DNA from: JAJRPT01 sp965661945
Lineage (GTDB): Bacteria; Bacteroidota; Ignavibacteria; Kapaibacteriales; UBA2268
Assembly: GCA_965661945.1 (NCBI GenBank)
Contig: CBFIFP010000002.1
Span: 124,001-188,000 of the forward strand
DNA: 64,000 nucleotides
Direction: 5' to 3'
The first letter of the stretch is position 1, and every line of letters begins with the position of its first letter. The notes below the pieces were generated by a model. It searched no databases, had not been told where the DNA came from, and saw nothing but the letters and a program-made list of their open reading frames with translations. This document shows, in pieces, positions 52,547 to 62,704 of this stretch. The position numbers were made by a program, and so were the translations under genes.

Positions 52547-55500
52547 GTAATAATGAAATGAAAAATCAAAACGGATTAAAACAACTTCCTAAAATTGAAA
52601 ATCCTGAGCAATTCTTTAATTTACCTCCAGATGAGGAAACAAAAAGAAATGCTAAAAGAAACAAGTATTGGAGAAGTTTAAACGTTTTACAAAATCCTGA
52701 CTCGCAGGAAAATATTGATGCTAAAAAAGTTGAATTTCCTCATAGTGAAGATCAAGCAATAAATCTTGATAATATGGATGCTGTTTCTAGAAGAAAGTTT
52801 TTGGCATTGATGACTGCATCTGGAGTTTTTGCAGCTACTGCTTGTACTGACTACAGAGATAAGGGTCAAATAATCAATTATACCACAAAACCAGAAGCTG
52901 TGCAACCTGGGATTGCTAACTATTATGCCTCTACACTAAATGTTGCTGGTAACTCTTGGGGTGTTTTGATCAAAACAAGAGAGGGAAGACCTATCAAAAT
53001 TGATGGTAACCCAGAACATCCTATTAATAAAGGTAAAATTAGCAACCTTGCTCAATCAACTATTGTTAATCTATATGATCCATCTAGATTAAAAAAACCA
53101 ATGGTAAAAGGCAAAAAAGGATTACAATTAGTTCCTTTTGAACCAGTTAAATGGGAAGAAGCTGATAAAAATATTGTAAAAGCACTAAATGATGCTGTTG
53201 CAAGTGGAAAAGAAATTGCTATTTTGACTGAGCAAGTCTTATCTCCAACCTACGCTGCACTTCTTAATGATTTTGTAAATAAATATCCTACTGCTACTGT
53301 ATATGCTAGTTCAACTTTTAATAATGATGTAAAAAATCAGGCATGGCAAGAAACCTATAACACTTCTGATTTATTCCCATCTATAGAGCTAAATAAAGCA
53401 GATGTAATATTATCACTTGATAACGATTTTCTTGGTGTTGATGGTGATTATATAGAAAATACCAGAATGTTTGTTTCTCGTAGAGATGTTGAAAATATAG
53501 AAAATTTTAATAAATTATATTGCGTTGAAGGTGCTATGACTATAACCGGCGCTAAAGCTGATTATAGATTTAGACTTACTCCTGAATTGCAATTTGAATT
53601 TGTTGCTGGTTTGATTAATGAAGTTATAAGCAAAGGTGGAATCAACACTGATTCTGCTTTACTATCTTCATTCTCAAATTATTCACTCGACAAATTTATA
53701 AAGGTAAATGGTTTAAATGCTCAAAAAATAGAATATCTTATAGAAGATTTATTAAAATCTAAAGGAAAATCTATTGTTTTGGGCGGAAGATATTTATCTA
53801 AAGATACTCAAATTGCTATAAACTTCTTAAATGAAGTTCTTGGAAACACTGCTCTTTACAAAAAAGATAGTAGACCAGTAAGCTATGGAAATTATAGTAA
53901 AAATGGTAATTTTAAAGATTTAGTTAATGATATGAATTCAGGTAAAGTAGCTATCTTATTAAATGTGGATACAAATCCAGCATTTGATTTACCAGCTGAT
54001 TTAAACTTTACTGAAGCACTTCAAAAAGTGGGTATGATAGTTTCTATGTCTGAAATGGATAATGAGACTAATCAATATTCAAATTATATTCTGCCAATAA
54101 ATCATGCAGCTGAATCATGGGGTGATGGTCATTCTCGTTCAAATGTTATGTCATTGCAACAACCCGTTATTTCACCCTTATACGATACAAGAGAAAAAGA
54201 GGCAATTTTATTAAATTGGATTAATGGTGGAGAACAATATAGTTTTGATATATATTTCAATTATTTAAGAAAAAGATGGCAATCTGAAGTTTATCCTAAA
54301 TTTAACTCTGCGTCTAATTTTGATAATTTTTGGAATAATTCTTTACACGATGGAGTTGTAACTTTAGAATCATCATTAGATAACAATTACACTTTAAACT
54401 CCTCATCATTGAGTGGTTTAAAGCCATCAAAAAAAGAAAATTATACAGTATTATTTACAGAATCTCCAACTATGGGAGATGGTCGTTTTCAGAATAATGG
54501 TTTTTTACAAGAAACCCCGCACCCAATCACAAAAGTTACTTGGGATAATACTGCTAATATATCTATTAGCACTGCAAGAAAATTGGATGTTAAATTCCAA
54601 GATATGGTAGAATTAAACTTAAATGGAAAGACAATAAAGCTTCCTGTAGTTATTCAACCAGGTATGGCAGACGATTTAATTCAAGTAGATTTAGGATATG
54701 GAAGAACAAATGCTGGTGATATTGGAAATGAAGTTGGATTTAATGTAAATCAATTAAGAAATTCAAATGGTATTACTCCTTGGCTTTATACTGGAGCAAT
54801 GCTTACAAAATCTGATGGAACTTACAAAATTGCTACTACTCAAGAGCATCACCAAATGGATGAAACTGTAGGTGAGATGATTCTTGGAGATAAAGCATAT
54901 AAACTATCTGAGTTCCACATTGAAAGACATATTATACAAGAAACTGAAGTAGATACATACGCACATGATAAAGAGGTAATCTCAAGACACAAGCATGCAA
55001 CAAAATCAATAATGAAAAACCATGAATACACTGGTATTAAATGGGCTATGGCTATTGATTTGAATAAATGTACTGGATGTAATGCTTGTATAACTTCTTG
55101 TAATGTTGAATCTAACATTCCAGTTGTAGGTAAAGAAGAAGTTCTACATGGAAGAGAAATGCAATGGATGAGGATGGATAGATACTATTCTGGGGATGAA
55201 AATAACCCTAAAGTAAGTTTCCAACCTATGCTATGCCAACAATGTGATAATGCTCCTTGTGAGAATGTATGTCCAGTTGTTGCAACAACTCACTCTCCTG
55301 ATGGAATAAACCAAATGGTTTATAACAGATGTGTAGGAACAAGATATTGTGCTAATAACTGTCCATATAAAGTTAGAAGATTTAATTTTTATGATTTTAG
55401 AGATAACTTAGCTAAAGGTTATTACTATGCTGAGTCAATGCAACAAATGTATAATCCAGAGGTTACTGTCCGTTCTCGTGGAGTTATGGAAAAATGTGAT

Positions 55501-55788
55501 TTCTGTACAGCAAGAATTGCAGATGCTCGTTCAATTGCCACAAAAGAAGGAAGAGAATTTGTAGGTAGTGATGTAATCACTGCTTGTCAAGAATCTTGTC
55601 CTGCAAATGCAATATATTTTGGTGATTCTAACGACCCTAACTCAACAGTATCTAAATTGAGAAATCATGATTTAGGATATCACGTTTTAGAAGTTCTAGA
55701 CGTAAAACCAAACGTAACTTACATAGCAAAATTAAATAATATTATTCCAGATAAAGAAAATTCAGAGGGACATAATAGTGCACACTGA
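52543..55788 (+). CDS. actB: ACIII iron-sulfur/molybdopterin-like subunit ActB
   Basis: 1,081 residues fusing a molybdopterin-oxidoreductase-like domain (about 100-760) with a four-cluster ferredoxin domain (about 840-1040). Cysteine groups are CTGCNACITSC, CQQCDNAPCENVC, CVGTRYCANNC and CDFC with a later CQESC, as expected for three 4Fe-4S and one 3Fe-4S cluster. A Tat motif (VSRRKFLALM) lies ~80 residues in, the internal position usual for this family ('TAT-variant'). In known ActB the molybdenum cofactor is absent. It takes electrons from quinol oxidised at ActC. It overlaps the small gene before it and actC after it. Confidence 0.95.
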   Translation: MSNNEMKNQNGLKQLPKIENPEQFFNLPPDEETKRNAKRNKYWRSLNVLQNPDSQENIDAKKVEFPHSEDQAINLDNMDAVSRRKFLALMTASGVFAATACTDYRDKGQIINYTTKPEAVQPGIANYYASTLNVAGNSWGVLIKTREGRPIKIDGNPEHPINKGKISNLAQSTIVNLYDPSRLKKPMVKGKKGLQLVPFEPVKWEEADKNIVKALNDAVASGKEIAILTEQVLSPTYAALLNDFVNKYPTATVYASSTFNNDVKNQAWQETYNTSDLFPSIELNKADVILSLDNDFLGVDGDYIENTRMFVSRRDVENIENFNKLYCVEGAMTITGAKADYRFRLTPELQFEFVAGLINEVISKGGINTDSALLSSFSNYSLDKFIKVNGLNAQKIEYLIEDLLKSKGKSIVLGGRYLSKDTQIAINFLNEVLGNTALYKKDSRPVSYGNYSKNGNFKDLVNDMNSGKVAILLNVDTNPAFDLPADLNFTEALQKVGMIVSMSEMDNETNQYSNYILPINHAAESWGDGHSRSNVMSLQQPVISPLYDTREKEAILLNWINGGEQYSFDIYFNYLRKRWQSEVYPKFNSASNFDNFWNNSLHDGVVTLESSLDNNYTLNSSSLSGLKPSKKENYTVLFTESPTMGDGRFQNNGFLQETPHPITKVTWDNTANISISTARKLDVKFQDMVELNLNGKTIKLPVVIQPGMADDLIQVDLGYGRTNAGDIGNEVGFNVNQLRNSNGITPWLYTGAMLTKSDGTYKIATTQEHHQMDETVGEMILGDKAYKLSEFHIERHIIQETEVDTYAHDKEVISRHKHATKSIMKNHEYTGIKWAMAIDLNKCTGCNACITSCNVESNIPVVGKEEVLHGREMQWMRMDRYYSGDENNPKVSFQPMLCQQCDNAPCENVCPVVATTHSPDGINQMVYNRCVGTRYCANNCPYKVRRFNFYDFRDNLAKGYYYAESMQQMYNPEVTVRSRGVMEKCDFCTARIADARSIATKEGREFVGSDVITACQESCPANAIYFGDSNDPNSTVSKLRNHDLGYHVLEVLDVKPNVTYIAKLNNIIPDKENSEGHNSAH

Positions 55789-57199
55789 AACTAAAGAATA
55801 TGATTTAGACTTGAGATTGGAGCCACCTATAGTTGAGGGTACAAGAACCCTTAAAGAAATAGATGATGCAATAATTGCTCCTTTAGATAGATTGCCAAAT
55901 TTAAAGTTTTGGATAGCTTTAGGTTTTACAACCACTCTTTTAATGATTGGTGCAATCGCATTAGGACTTTCATTCTACTATGGTACAGGTCTTTGGGGTA
56001 ATAACAACCCTGTTGGTTGGGCTTTGCCAATTGTTAACTTCGTTTTTTGGGTAGGTATAGGTCACGCTGGTACGTTGATTTCGGCAATATTATTCCTACT
56101 AAGACAAAGATGGAGAAATGGTATTGCTAGGTTTGCCGAAGCAATGACTATATTTGCAGTTATAACTGCACTTATATTTCCTTTGATTCACACTGGTCGT
56201 CCATGGGTTGCTGCTGTGTATTTGTTGCCGTATCCAAACCAACATAGTTTGTGGGTTAACTTTACTTCTCCTTTACTATGGGACGTATTTGCTGTATCAA
56301 CTTACTTTACTGTATCATTTGTCTTTTGGTATGTTGGTCTTATACCGGATTTTGCAGTTTTAAGAGATAGAGCAAAAGGAAAAATTAAAAAATTAATATA
56401 TTCTATATTTTCATTAGGTTGGAGATTTTCAAACAGACACTGGAAGCATTATGAGATGATGTATTTGATTCTGGCAGGTATGGCAACACCACTTGTATTA
56501 TCAGTGCATACGATAGTATCATTTGACTTTGCTGTTTCAATATTACCTGGTTGGCACACAACTATATTTCCTCCATATTTCGTAGCTGGAGCGATTTTCT
56601 CTGGCTTTGCTATGGTGCAAAACTCATTGATAGTTATCAGAAAAATATTCGATATGGAAGATTTAATTCCTATGAGAACTTTAGAAACAATGAATAAAAT
56701 CATTTTACTAACTGGAATGATGGTAGGTTATGCATATACAATGGAATTTTTCATTGCTTGGTATTCAGGCAACCAACCAGAAACATTTGCTTTTGTTAAC
56801 AGAGCATTTGGTCCTTATGCTTGGGCATACTGGATAATGTTTTCTTGTAATGTGTTTATACCTCAGTTATTTTGGTTTAAAAAAATTAGAAGAAACTTAT
56901 TTGTTATGTTTATAATCGCTGCATTTGTAAATGTAGGTATGTGGTTTGAAAGATTTGTAATTACAGTTACATCATTATCTAGAGATTTCTTACCTTCTTC
57001 TTGGGCATACTATACTCCAACAATTACAGACTTTGCAATATTAATTGGTAGTTTTGGATTGTTTTTTACTCTGGTATTAATTTTTGTTAGAATCTTACCA
57101 GCTGTAGCGATAGCAGAAATCAAAGCTGTTACAGGACAAGGACAACCATCTCATACTCACATTCACTTGAAAAATGGTAAATCAAATGAGGCACATTAA
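55778..57199 (+). CDS. actC: ACIII quinol-binding membrane subunit ActC (NrfD/PsrC-like)
   Basis: 473 residues with about ten membrane helices of the NrfD/PsrC fold (GIGHAGTLISAILFLLRQRW, FPLIHTGRPW, FDFAVSILPGWHTTIFPPYF). The quinol site in known ACIII is in this subunit, close to ActB. The start is GTG 55778, overlapping actB by 11 bases and preceded by AGAGGGA. The C-terminus ends in a His-containing tail. Confidence 0.95.
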   Translation: MHTETKEYDLDLRLEPPIVEGTRTLKEIDDAIIAPLDRLPNLKFWIALGFTTTLLMIGAIALGLSFYYGTGLWGNNNPVGWALPIVNFVFWVGIGHAGTLISAILFLLRQRWRNGIARFAEAMTIFAVITALIFPLIHTGRPWVAAVYLLPYPNQHSLWVNFTSPLLWDVFAVSTYFTVSFVFWYVGLIPDFAVLRDRAKGKIKKLIYSIFSLGWRFSNRHWKHYEMMYLILAGMATPLVLSVHTIVSFDFAVSILPGWHTTIFPPYFVAGAIFSGFAMVQNSLIVIRKIFDMEDLIPMRTLETMNKIILLTGMMVGYAYTMEFFIAWYSGNQPETFAFVNRAFGPYAWAYWIMFSCNVFIPQLFWFKKIRRNLFVMFIIAAFVNVGMWFERFVITVTSLSRDFLPSSWAYYTPTITDFAILIGSFGLFFTLVLIFVRILPAVAIAEIKAVTGQGQPSHTHIHLKNGKSNEAH

Positions 57200-58392
57200 T
57201 GAATAGTCAAAAATTATACGCACTTACAGCACTCTTTGATACACCTGACCAAATAATGAAAGCTGCAGAAAGGGTATCAGGCGAGTATAAAAAATATGAT
57301 GTCAATACTCCATATCCTGTTCATGGTATGGATGATGCAATGAAATTAACACCATCAAAGATTGGTTATTTCACAATCTCTGTTGGTCTTGCTTGTATGT
57401 CACTTATGTTATACTTTATTTACTGGACAAATAATGTTGATTATCCTCAAATTATAGGTGGAAAACCATTTTTTGCTTTTCCTGCTTATGTACCAATTAT
57501 GTTTGAGATTACAATTTTGACTGGTGCAGTATTATCAGTAGTTATGATGATTTCTATTCTTTTTAAATTTCCTAATAATGCACACCCTTTGCATGATTCT
57601 GGGTATATGAAAGATGTATCTTCAGATAAATATGGTATTTATATAGAAGCTAAAGATAATAATTTTGAGTATTCTAAAGTTGAAAATCTGTTTAATGAAT
57701 TAGGAGCTTCTAAAGTAACTCCTGTGTATTATGATGACGATGAATTAAATTGGAAACCAAAGACTTGGGAACCTAAGTTTGTTGTTGGTATAGTTGGTTT
57801 AGCTTTATTTACTTCATTTTCTGTGTACATGCACATGAATAAGGTTTTATTTCTACCTCCATTTAATTGGATGATGGATCAACCAAGAGCAGATTATGGT
57901 GAAGAATCGAATTTTTTTGAAGATGGATATGCAATGAGAGTAGCTCCTGTTGGGACTATAGCTCGTGGATTTATTCCTTATCAATATGAATCACCAGATA
58001 GCGCTGGACTTTATATGTCTAATCCTACTGTTGCAACAAAAGAAAATTTAGAACTTGGACAACGTAAATTTCTAACTTATTGCTCTCCATGTCATGGTAA
58101 TCTTGCTGAAGGAGCATCACGTCTTAGAGGTCAAATGCCTCCAGGACCAGACTTAAGAACAGAGTTTTATCAAAATTACGAAGACGGAAAACTTTACCAT
58201 ACTATAACAAAAGGTAAAGGTATTATGTCTGGATACGAAGCTCAAATTACTCGTGAAGAAAGATGGGCTATAATTAACTATATAAGAGTATTACAAAAAG
58301 CTTATGGCGTTCCAGCATCTGTTACTGAGGAAATGACTGATACAGAAGAAATGGCTAAAAATAATGAAAATAATCAGGAGGCATCTGAATAA
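57199..58392 (+). CDS. actDE: Fused ACIII subunits ActD-ActE (DUF3341 + monohaem cytochrome c)
   Basis: 397 residues. Residues 1 to ~185 are ActD: DUF3341 start (KLYALTALFDTPDQIMKAA), two membrane helices and the ALFKFPNNAHPLHDSGY-type tail. A further membrane helix (FVVGIVGLALFTSFSVYMH) leads into an ActE part with one haem site, CSPCHG (about residue 296), and a likely distal ligand in KGIMSGYEAQ. In many ACIII operons actD and actE are separate genes; here there is one continuous frame with no internal stop. The stop overlaps actF by one base. Confidence 0.9.
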   Translation: MNSQKLYALTALFDTPDQIMKAAERVSGEYKKYDVNTPYPVHGMDDAMKLTPSKIGYFTISVGLACMSLMLYFIYWTNNVDYPQIIGGKPFFAFPAYVPIMFEITILTGAVLSVVMMISILFKFPNNAHPLHDSGYMKDVSSDKYGIYIEAKDNNFEYSKVENLFNELGASKVTPVYYDDDELNWKPKTWEPKFVVGIVGLALFTSFSVYMHMNKVLFLPPFNWMMDQPRADYGEESNFFEDGYAMRVAPVGTIARGFIPYQYESPDSAGLYMSNPTVATKENLELGQRKFLTYCSPCHGNLAEGASRLRGQMPPGPDLRTEFYQNYEDGKLYHTITKGKGIMSGYEAQITREERWAIINYIRVLQKAYGVPASVTEEMTDTEEMAKNNENNQEASE

Positions 58393-59645
58393 TGGGAGCT
58401 TCAATCACAATTGAATATGTAAAAAAAGCATTACCTGCTGGACTTTTTAAATGGTCTGCTGTTGGTGTTATTGTAGGTATAGTTCTTGCTGGAGTTGCAC
58501 TCTCTGTGGATATGCAACGTGCAGCATTTGCATCTCTGCTTGGTTATATGTTTGTTATGAGTATTGCAATGGGTTCTTTATTCTTTATAGCATTAGACCA
58601 TATTACTGGCGCTGTATGGAGTACACCATTTAGAAGAATTGCTGAAATATTAACAAATGCGATTTGGGTAGCGCCATTTTTAGCTGCTCCAATTCTATAT
58701 AATGTATTTTTAGAAATGGGTGGTCATGGTTTATTTGATATGTATCACTGGACTCATGATGCAGCTGTTGCTAATGACCCTTTTTTATCGCAAAAAGCAC
58801 CATATTTGAATGAATCGTCATTTTTGTTTCGAACTTTTTTGATTTGGGCTTTGATGATTATATTTAAATTCATTTTAGTTGGGAATTCGTACAAACAAGA
58901 TAAAACTCATAATCACAAAACAAATAAAACAAACGCAATATTTTCTGCTTTGTTTATGATAGTGTTTGCTGTTTCTATTACTTTAACAGCCATAGATTTT
59001 ATGATGAGTTTAGAGCCACATTGGTTCTCTACTATATTTGGATTATATTATTTTGCTGGAACGTTTGCAACAATAATTGCTATGGTTGCTTTAATTTCAG
59101 TAAATTTTAATGAGAAAGGCTTAATGATTGAAGGTATAAATAGAGATCATTATTATTCACTTGGTGGTTGGATGTTTGCTTTTACTACTTTCTGGATGTA
59201 TATGGCTTTTTCTCAATTTATGTTAATTTGGTATGCTAACATACCTGAGGAAACATTTTGGTTTATGCCAAGAATGAATGGATATTGGGCTATGGCATCA
59301 TTTGCTTTAATATTTATTAAATTTATAATTCCATTTGGGTTAAGTATTCAAAGACCTTCAAAATCTAACCCAAAGAGAATTAAATTTTTAGCAGTATGGG
59401 TAATGGCAGCTCATATATATGATATGTGGTGGATTTCTTATCCTACTTATTCTAAATTATATGTTGGACACGAGGAATATCAAGATGGATACAATTATAT
59501 ACCTTATTTTGGTTGGCAAGAAATAGGATTTTTATTATTTGCTGTTTCTGCAGTATTTCTTGTATTTGCTATTTTTGCAAAAAATAGAAATTTAATACCT
59601 GTTGGTGATGCTAAAATCGAACGCGGATTAAATTTTCATCTATAA
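58392..59645 (+). CDS. actF: ACIII membrane subunit ActF
   Basis: 417 residues with about ten membrane helices, a second NrfD-like subunit of ACIII homologous to ActC (AFASLLGYMFVMSIAMGSLF, TLTAIDFMMSLEPHWFSTIF). Preceded by AGGAGG. In structures of ACIII it packs against ActC and may take part in proton movement. Last of the recognised act genes. Confidence 0.93.
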   Translation: MGASITIEYVKKALPAGLFKWSAVGVIVGIVLAGVALSVDMQRAAFASLLGYMFVMSIAMGSLFFIALDHITGAVWSTPFRRIAEILTNAIWVAPFLAAPILYNVFLEMGGHGLFDMYHWTHDAAVANDPFLSQKAPYLNESSFLFRTFLIWALMIIFKFILVGNSYKQDKTHNHKTNKTNAIFSALFMIVFAVSITLTAIDFMMSLEPHWFSTIFGLYYFAGTFATIIAMVALISVNFNEKGLMIEGINRDHYYSLGGWMFAFTTFWMYMAFSQFMLIWYANIPEETFWFMPRMNGYWAMASFALIFIKFIIPFGLSIQRPSKSNPKRIKFLAVWVMAAHIYDMWWISYPTYSKLYVGHEEYQDGYNYIPYFGWQEIGFLLFAVSAVFLVFAIFAKNRNLIPVGDAKIERGLNFHL

Positions 59646-59666
59646 TTAATTACTGAAAAGGAAAAT

Positions 59667-60200
59667 ATGGAAAACAAATTTGAAGATGAAATTGATTTTA
59701 AAAATGTATTGACAAATCCAACAAGATGGTTTGGCTTGTACTATATATTATTAATAGTTGGTATTGTTTTAGGTGGTATTTATTATCTAAAAAATCTTAA
59801 CTATATATATATGAATAAAGTAAACAATTCTGTTTATCTTCCAGATTCTGTAGCAATTGATGAATCTGCTGCTTTTATGATTGAAAGCGCATCTAAAGAA
59901 ATTATGTCATCAAATGAAAATAAATCTATTCTTATAGATAATGCAATTAAAGAATTGACAAAATCATATTCTAATAAAAATTGGTTCAAATCTATAAGCA
60001 ATATTGATAAAGCAGTAACAATGTTCGCTAATAATAAAAAATGGAAATCCAATAAAGAGATATATTTAAATTTAATTACCTCTAATATTGGAAAAAATGG
60101 TTTTAATTCAAATTTTACCGAATTATCATCAAATGATGTAAATGATATGTACGATACCTTAAATTTGTTGATGAATAATAATACTAATAGTAAGATTTAA
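59667..60200 (+). CDS. Unknown single-helix membrane protein in the ACIII-oxidase operon
   Basis: 177 residues: a short cytoplasmic start with NPTRWFGLYYI, one membrane helix (about 20-43), then a periplasmic domain rich in Asn, Ser and Lys with no Cys at all. The layout (RWFG-type lead, helix, PDSVAIDE) is like the anchor of membrane cytochromes c, yet there is no CxxCH. It may be a haem-less relative or an assembly/supercomplex linker. I recognise no family. It sits 21 bases after actF and 39 bases before the SCO gene. Confidence 0.6.
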   Translation: MENKFEDEIDFKNVLTNPTRWFGLYYILLIVGIVLGGIYYLKNLNYIYMNKVNNSVYLPDSVAIDESAAFMIESASKEIMSSNENKSILIDNAIKELTKSYSNKNWFKSISNIDKAVTMFANNKKWKSNKEIYLNLITSNIGKNGFNSNFTELSSNDVNDMYDTLNLLMNNNTNSKI

Positions 60201-60239
60201 TCGTCTATATCTTTACACTATTTTACAAATAAGGTTAAT

Positions 60240-61016
60240 ATGATTTATTTTCTATTGTTCTTTAATTTATTAATTTCGAATACACAACAAGATTCTATTC
60301 AAGTAGGTATAGATGAACATCTTGGTGAATATGTTGATATAAATATGAAGGTAATTAACTCTACAGGTGATACCTTACTTCTGAAAGATATACTAAAAAA
60401 ACCAACTGTTTTATCTTTAGTATATTATAATTGTCCAGGTATATGTAATGTATTGTTAAGTGGGCTTAGGGACGTTGTTGAACGTGCTGACATAGAACCT
60501 GGTGAAGACTATAACATTTTGTCTTTATCTTTTAATCATAAGGAAACTTATGATTTAGCAAAGAAGAAAAAACAAAATTATATATCAGGTATGGACAGAA
60601 AGATTAATAATGACGCATGGTATTGGGTGGTGAGTGATAGTGTATCTATAAGAGCTTTAACTGATGCAATTGGTTTTAAGTTTAAAGAAGATAATTTTAG
60701 AGACGGTGAATTAGACTTTTTACACGCTGGTGCATTAGTTTTCTTATCACCAGAAGGAAAAATAACAAGATATTTGAATGGCACTGAGTTTCTTCCATTT
60801 AATTTAAAAATGGCTGCTATAGAAGCTGCGGAAGGAAGACCTCAACCGACAATTAATAAAGTTCTAGAATTATGTTTTAAGTACGATCCAGAAGGTAGAG
60901 GATATGTGCTTGATATAACAAGAATTTTTGGAGTTATTATTACATTAGGGGCATTAGCATTAGTGTTAGTGCTAACTTTATCAAAAAAGAAAAAAACTAC
61001 TGAGGTAGAAGCATGA
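60240..61016 (+). CDS. SCO1/SenC-family copper chaperone for cytochrome oxidase
   Basis: 258 residues. The copper site is complete: Cys pair in NCPGICN and the distant His in DFLHAGALVF. An N-terminal signal (about 1-17) and a C-terminal membrane helix (IFGVIITLGALALVLVLTL) place the thioredoxin-fold domain in the periplasm, anchored by its C-terminus. SCO delivers copper to the CuA site of oxidase subunit II, encoded last in this cluster. It overlaps coxA by four bases. Confidence 0.93.
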   Translation: MIYFLLFFNLLISNTQQDSIQVGIDEHLGEYVDINMKVINSTGDTLLLKDILKKPTVLSLVYYNCPGICNVLLSGLRDVVERADIEPGEDYNILSLSFNHKETYDLAKKKKQNYISGMDRKINNDAWYWVVSDSVSIRALTDAIGFKFKEDNFRDGELDFLHAGALVFLSPEGKITRYLNGTEFLPFNLKMAAIEAAEGRPQPTINKVLELCFKYDPEGRGYVLDITRIFGVIITLGALALVLVLTLSKKKKTTEVEA

Positions 61017-62704
61017 GCGATATTTCGATAGATATGAATAAATCTTCGAGAGAAATTCAAGAAGATAATAAAAGTAAAAACGGGTTTATAACCTTTTACG
61101 ATGTTAAAACAAAACATAAAGGTTTACTTTCTTGGTTATTAACAACAGACCATAAAAGAATTGGTCTTATGTATTTAGCTACAATGATGGTATTTTTCCT
61201 TATGGGATTAACGTTTGCATTTTTAATGAGATTTGAAATGTTAACGCCTGGACAAACTATTATTGATGCACAAACTTATAATTCCTATTTTACTTTACAC
61301 GGAATTATAATGATATTTTTGTTCATTATTCCTGGTATTCCAGCTGTATTTGGGAACTTTATTATGCCAATACAATTGGGAGCTGAAGACGTTTCATTTC
61401 CAAGATTAAACTTATTTTCATACCATCTATATCTAATTGGTGGTTTAATGGCATTAGGTTCATTACTTCTTGGAGATTCACCTATAGATACTGGTTGGAC
61501 TTTTTATGTTCCTTACTCTTTAAGAACTGGAGCTGATGTGGTAGTACCATTATTAGCTGCTTTTATTCTTGGATTCTCATCAATTTTAACTGGACTTAAC
61601 TTCGTTGTAACTATGCATAGATTGAAAGTTAAAGGAATGGGAATGTTTGATATGCCTTTATTTTCATGGGGTCTATATGCAACTGCTTGGATTCAGGTAA
61701 TTGCGACTCCAGTTATTGGTATTACAATTGTACTGGTAATTTTAGAAAGAGTTTTTGGATTTGGTATATTTGATCCTTCTCTAGGTGGTGATCCAGTTTT
61801 AATGCAACATTTATTTTGGATATATTCACACCCAGCTGTTTATATTATGATTTTGCCAGCTTTCGGTGTAATGAGTGATGTTATAGCTACTTTTTCACGT
61901 CGCCAAATATATGGTTACAAGGCAATGGCTCTATCAATGATGGCCATTGTATTTGTTGGATATATGGTTTGGGCTCACCACATGTTTACTTCAGGTATGA
62001 GTGATTTTGCAAGAGCAATGTTTTCATTTTTTACATTTTTAGTAGGTGTTCCAACAGGTGTAAAAATATTTAACTGGTTAGCAACATTATGGCGTGGTTC
62101 TATTAGAATTACAGTACCAATGTTTTTTGCACTAGCATCAATATTTTTATTCTCAATTGGTGGTTTAACAGGATTAGTATTAGGTGCATTATCTACTGAC
62201 GTTCACCTTCACGATACATATTTTGTTGTAGGACACTTTCACTATGTCATCTTGGGTGGAATTTTGACAATGTTCTTTGCTGCATTCCATTATTGGTTCC
62301 CTAAAATGTTTGGTAAGATGTATAATCAAAAAGTATCAATGACAGGTGCTGTAATGTACTTTATTGGTGTAAATGTTTTATACTTCCCAATGTTTATAAT
62401 GGGGTATCAAGGGATGCCAAGAAGATATTATGATTATTTACCAGAGTTTCAAATTTATCACGTTATTTCTACTGTAGGTTCGTGGATATTAATTTCTGGA
62501 ATTCTTATAATGATAGTTAACTTAGTTATTGCGATATTCAAAGGTAGAGAAGAAAAAAGTAATATTTGGGGAGCTCTTACATTAGAGTGGACTGAAGCTC
62601 CATCACCTCCTCCATTATTAAATTTTGATACTCATCCTAAATTTACTCATGGACCTTATGATTATCCAGATTATTCAGAAGAACTTAAACAGGAGACAAA
62701 ATAG
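61013..62704 (+). CDS. coxA: Haem-copper oxidase subunit I, A2 type
   Basis: 563 residues with 12 membrane helices. Haem and CuB ligands are present: TLHGIIMIF (haem a), YSHPAVY (CuB and cross-linked Tyr), WAHHMF (CuB), HFHYVILGG (both haems). The helix VI motif is YSHPAVY in place of HPEVY preceded by Glu-bearing A1 sequence, so the proton-relay Glu is replaced by the Tyr-Ser pair that defines A2 oxidases such as the caa3 of Rhodothermus marinus. The D-channel lead GAEDVSFPRLN is kept. It reduces oxygen to water and pumps protons. Confidence 0.96.
   Translation: MSDISIDMNKSSREIQEDNKSKNGFITFYDVKTKHKGLLSWLLTTDHKRIGLMYLATMMVFFLMGLTFAFLMRFEMLTPGQTIIDAQTYNSYFTLHGIIMIFLFIIPGIPAVFGNFIMPIQLGAEDVSFPRLNLFSYHLYLIGGLMALGSLLLGDSPIDTGWTFYVPYSLRTGADVVVPLLAAFILGFSSILTGLNFVVTMHRLKVKGMGMFDMPLFSWGLYATAWIQVIATPVIGITIVLVILERVFGFGIFDPSLGGDPVLMQHLFWIYSHPAVYIMILPAFGVMSDVIATFSRRQIYGYKAMALSMMAIVFVGYMVWAHHMFTSGMSDFARAMFSFFTFLVGVPTGVKIFNWLATLWRGSIRITVPMFFALASIFLFSIGGLTGLVLGALSTDVHLHDTYFVVGHFHYVILGGILTMFFAAFHYWFPKMFGKMYNQKVSMTGAVMYFIGVNVLYFPMFIMGYQGMPRRYYDYLPEFQIYHVISTVGSWILISGILIMIVNLVIAIFKGREEKSNIWGALTLEWTEAPSPPPLLNFDTHPKFTHGPYDYPDYSEELKQETK

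Noticed and set aside
52543..55788. A free-standing molybdenum oxidoreductase
   Set aside because: The fused ferredoxin domain, neighbours actA/actC/actF and internal Tat motif identify it as ActB, whose homologues lack the cofactor.
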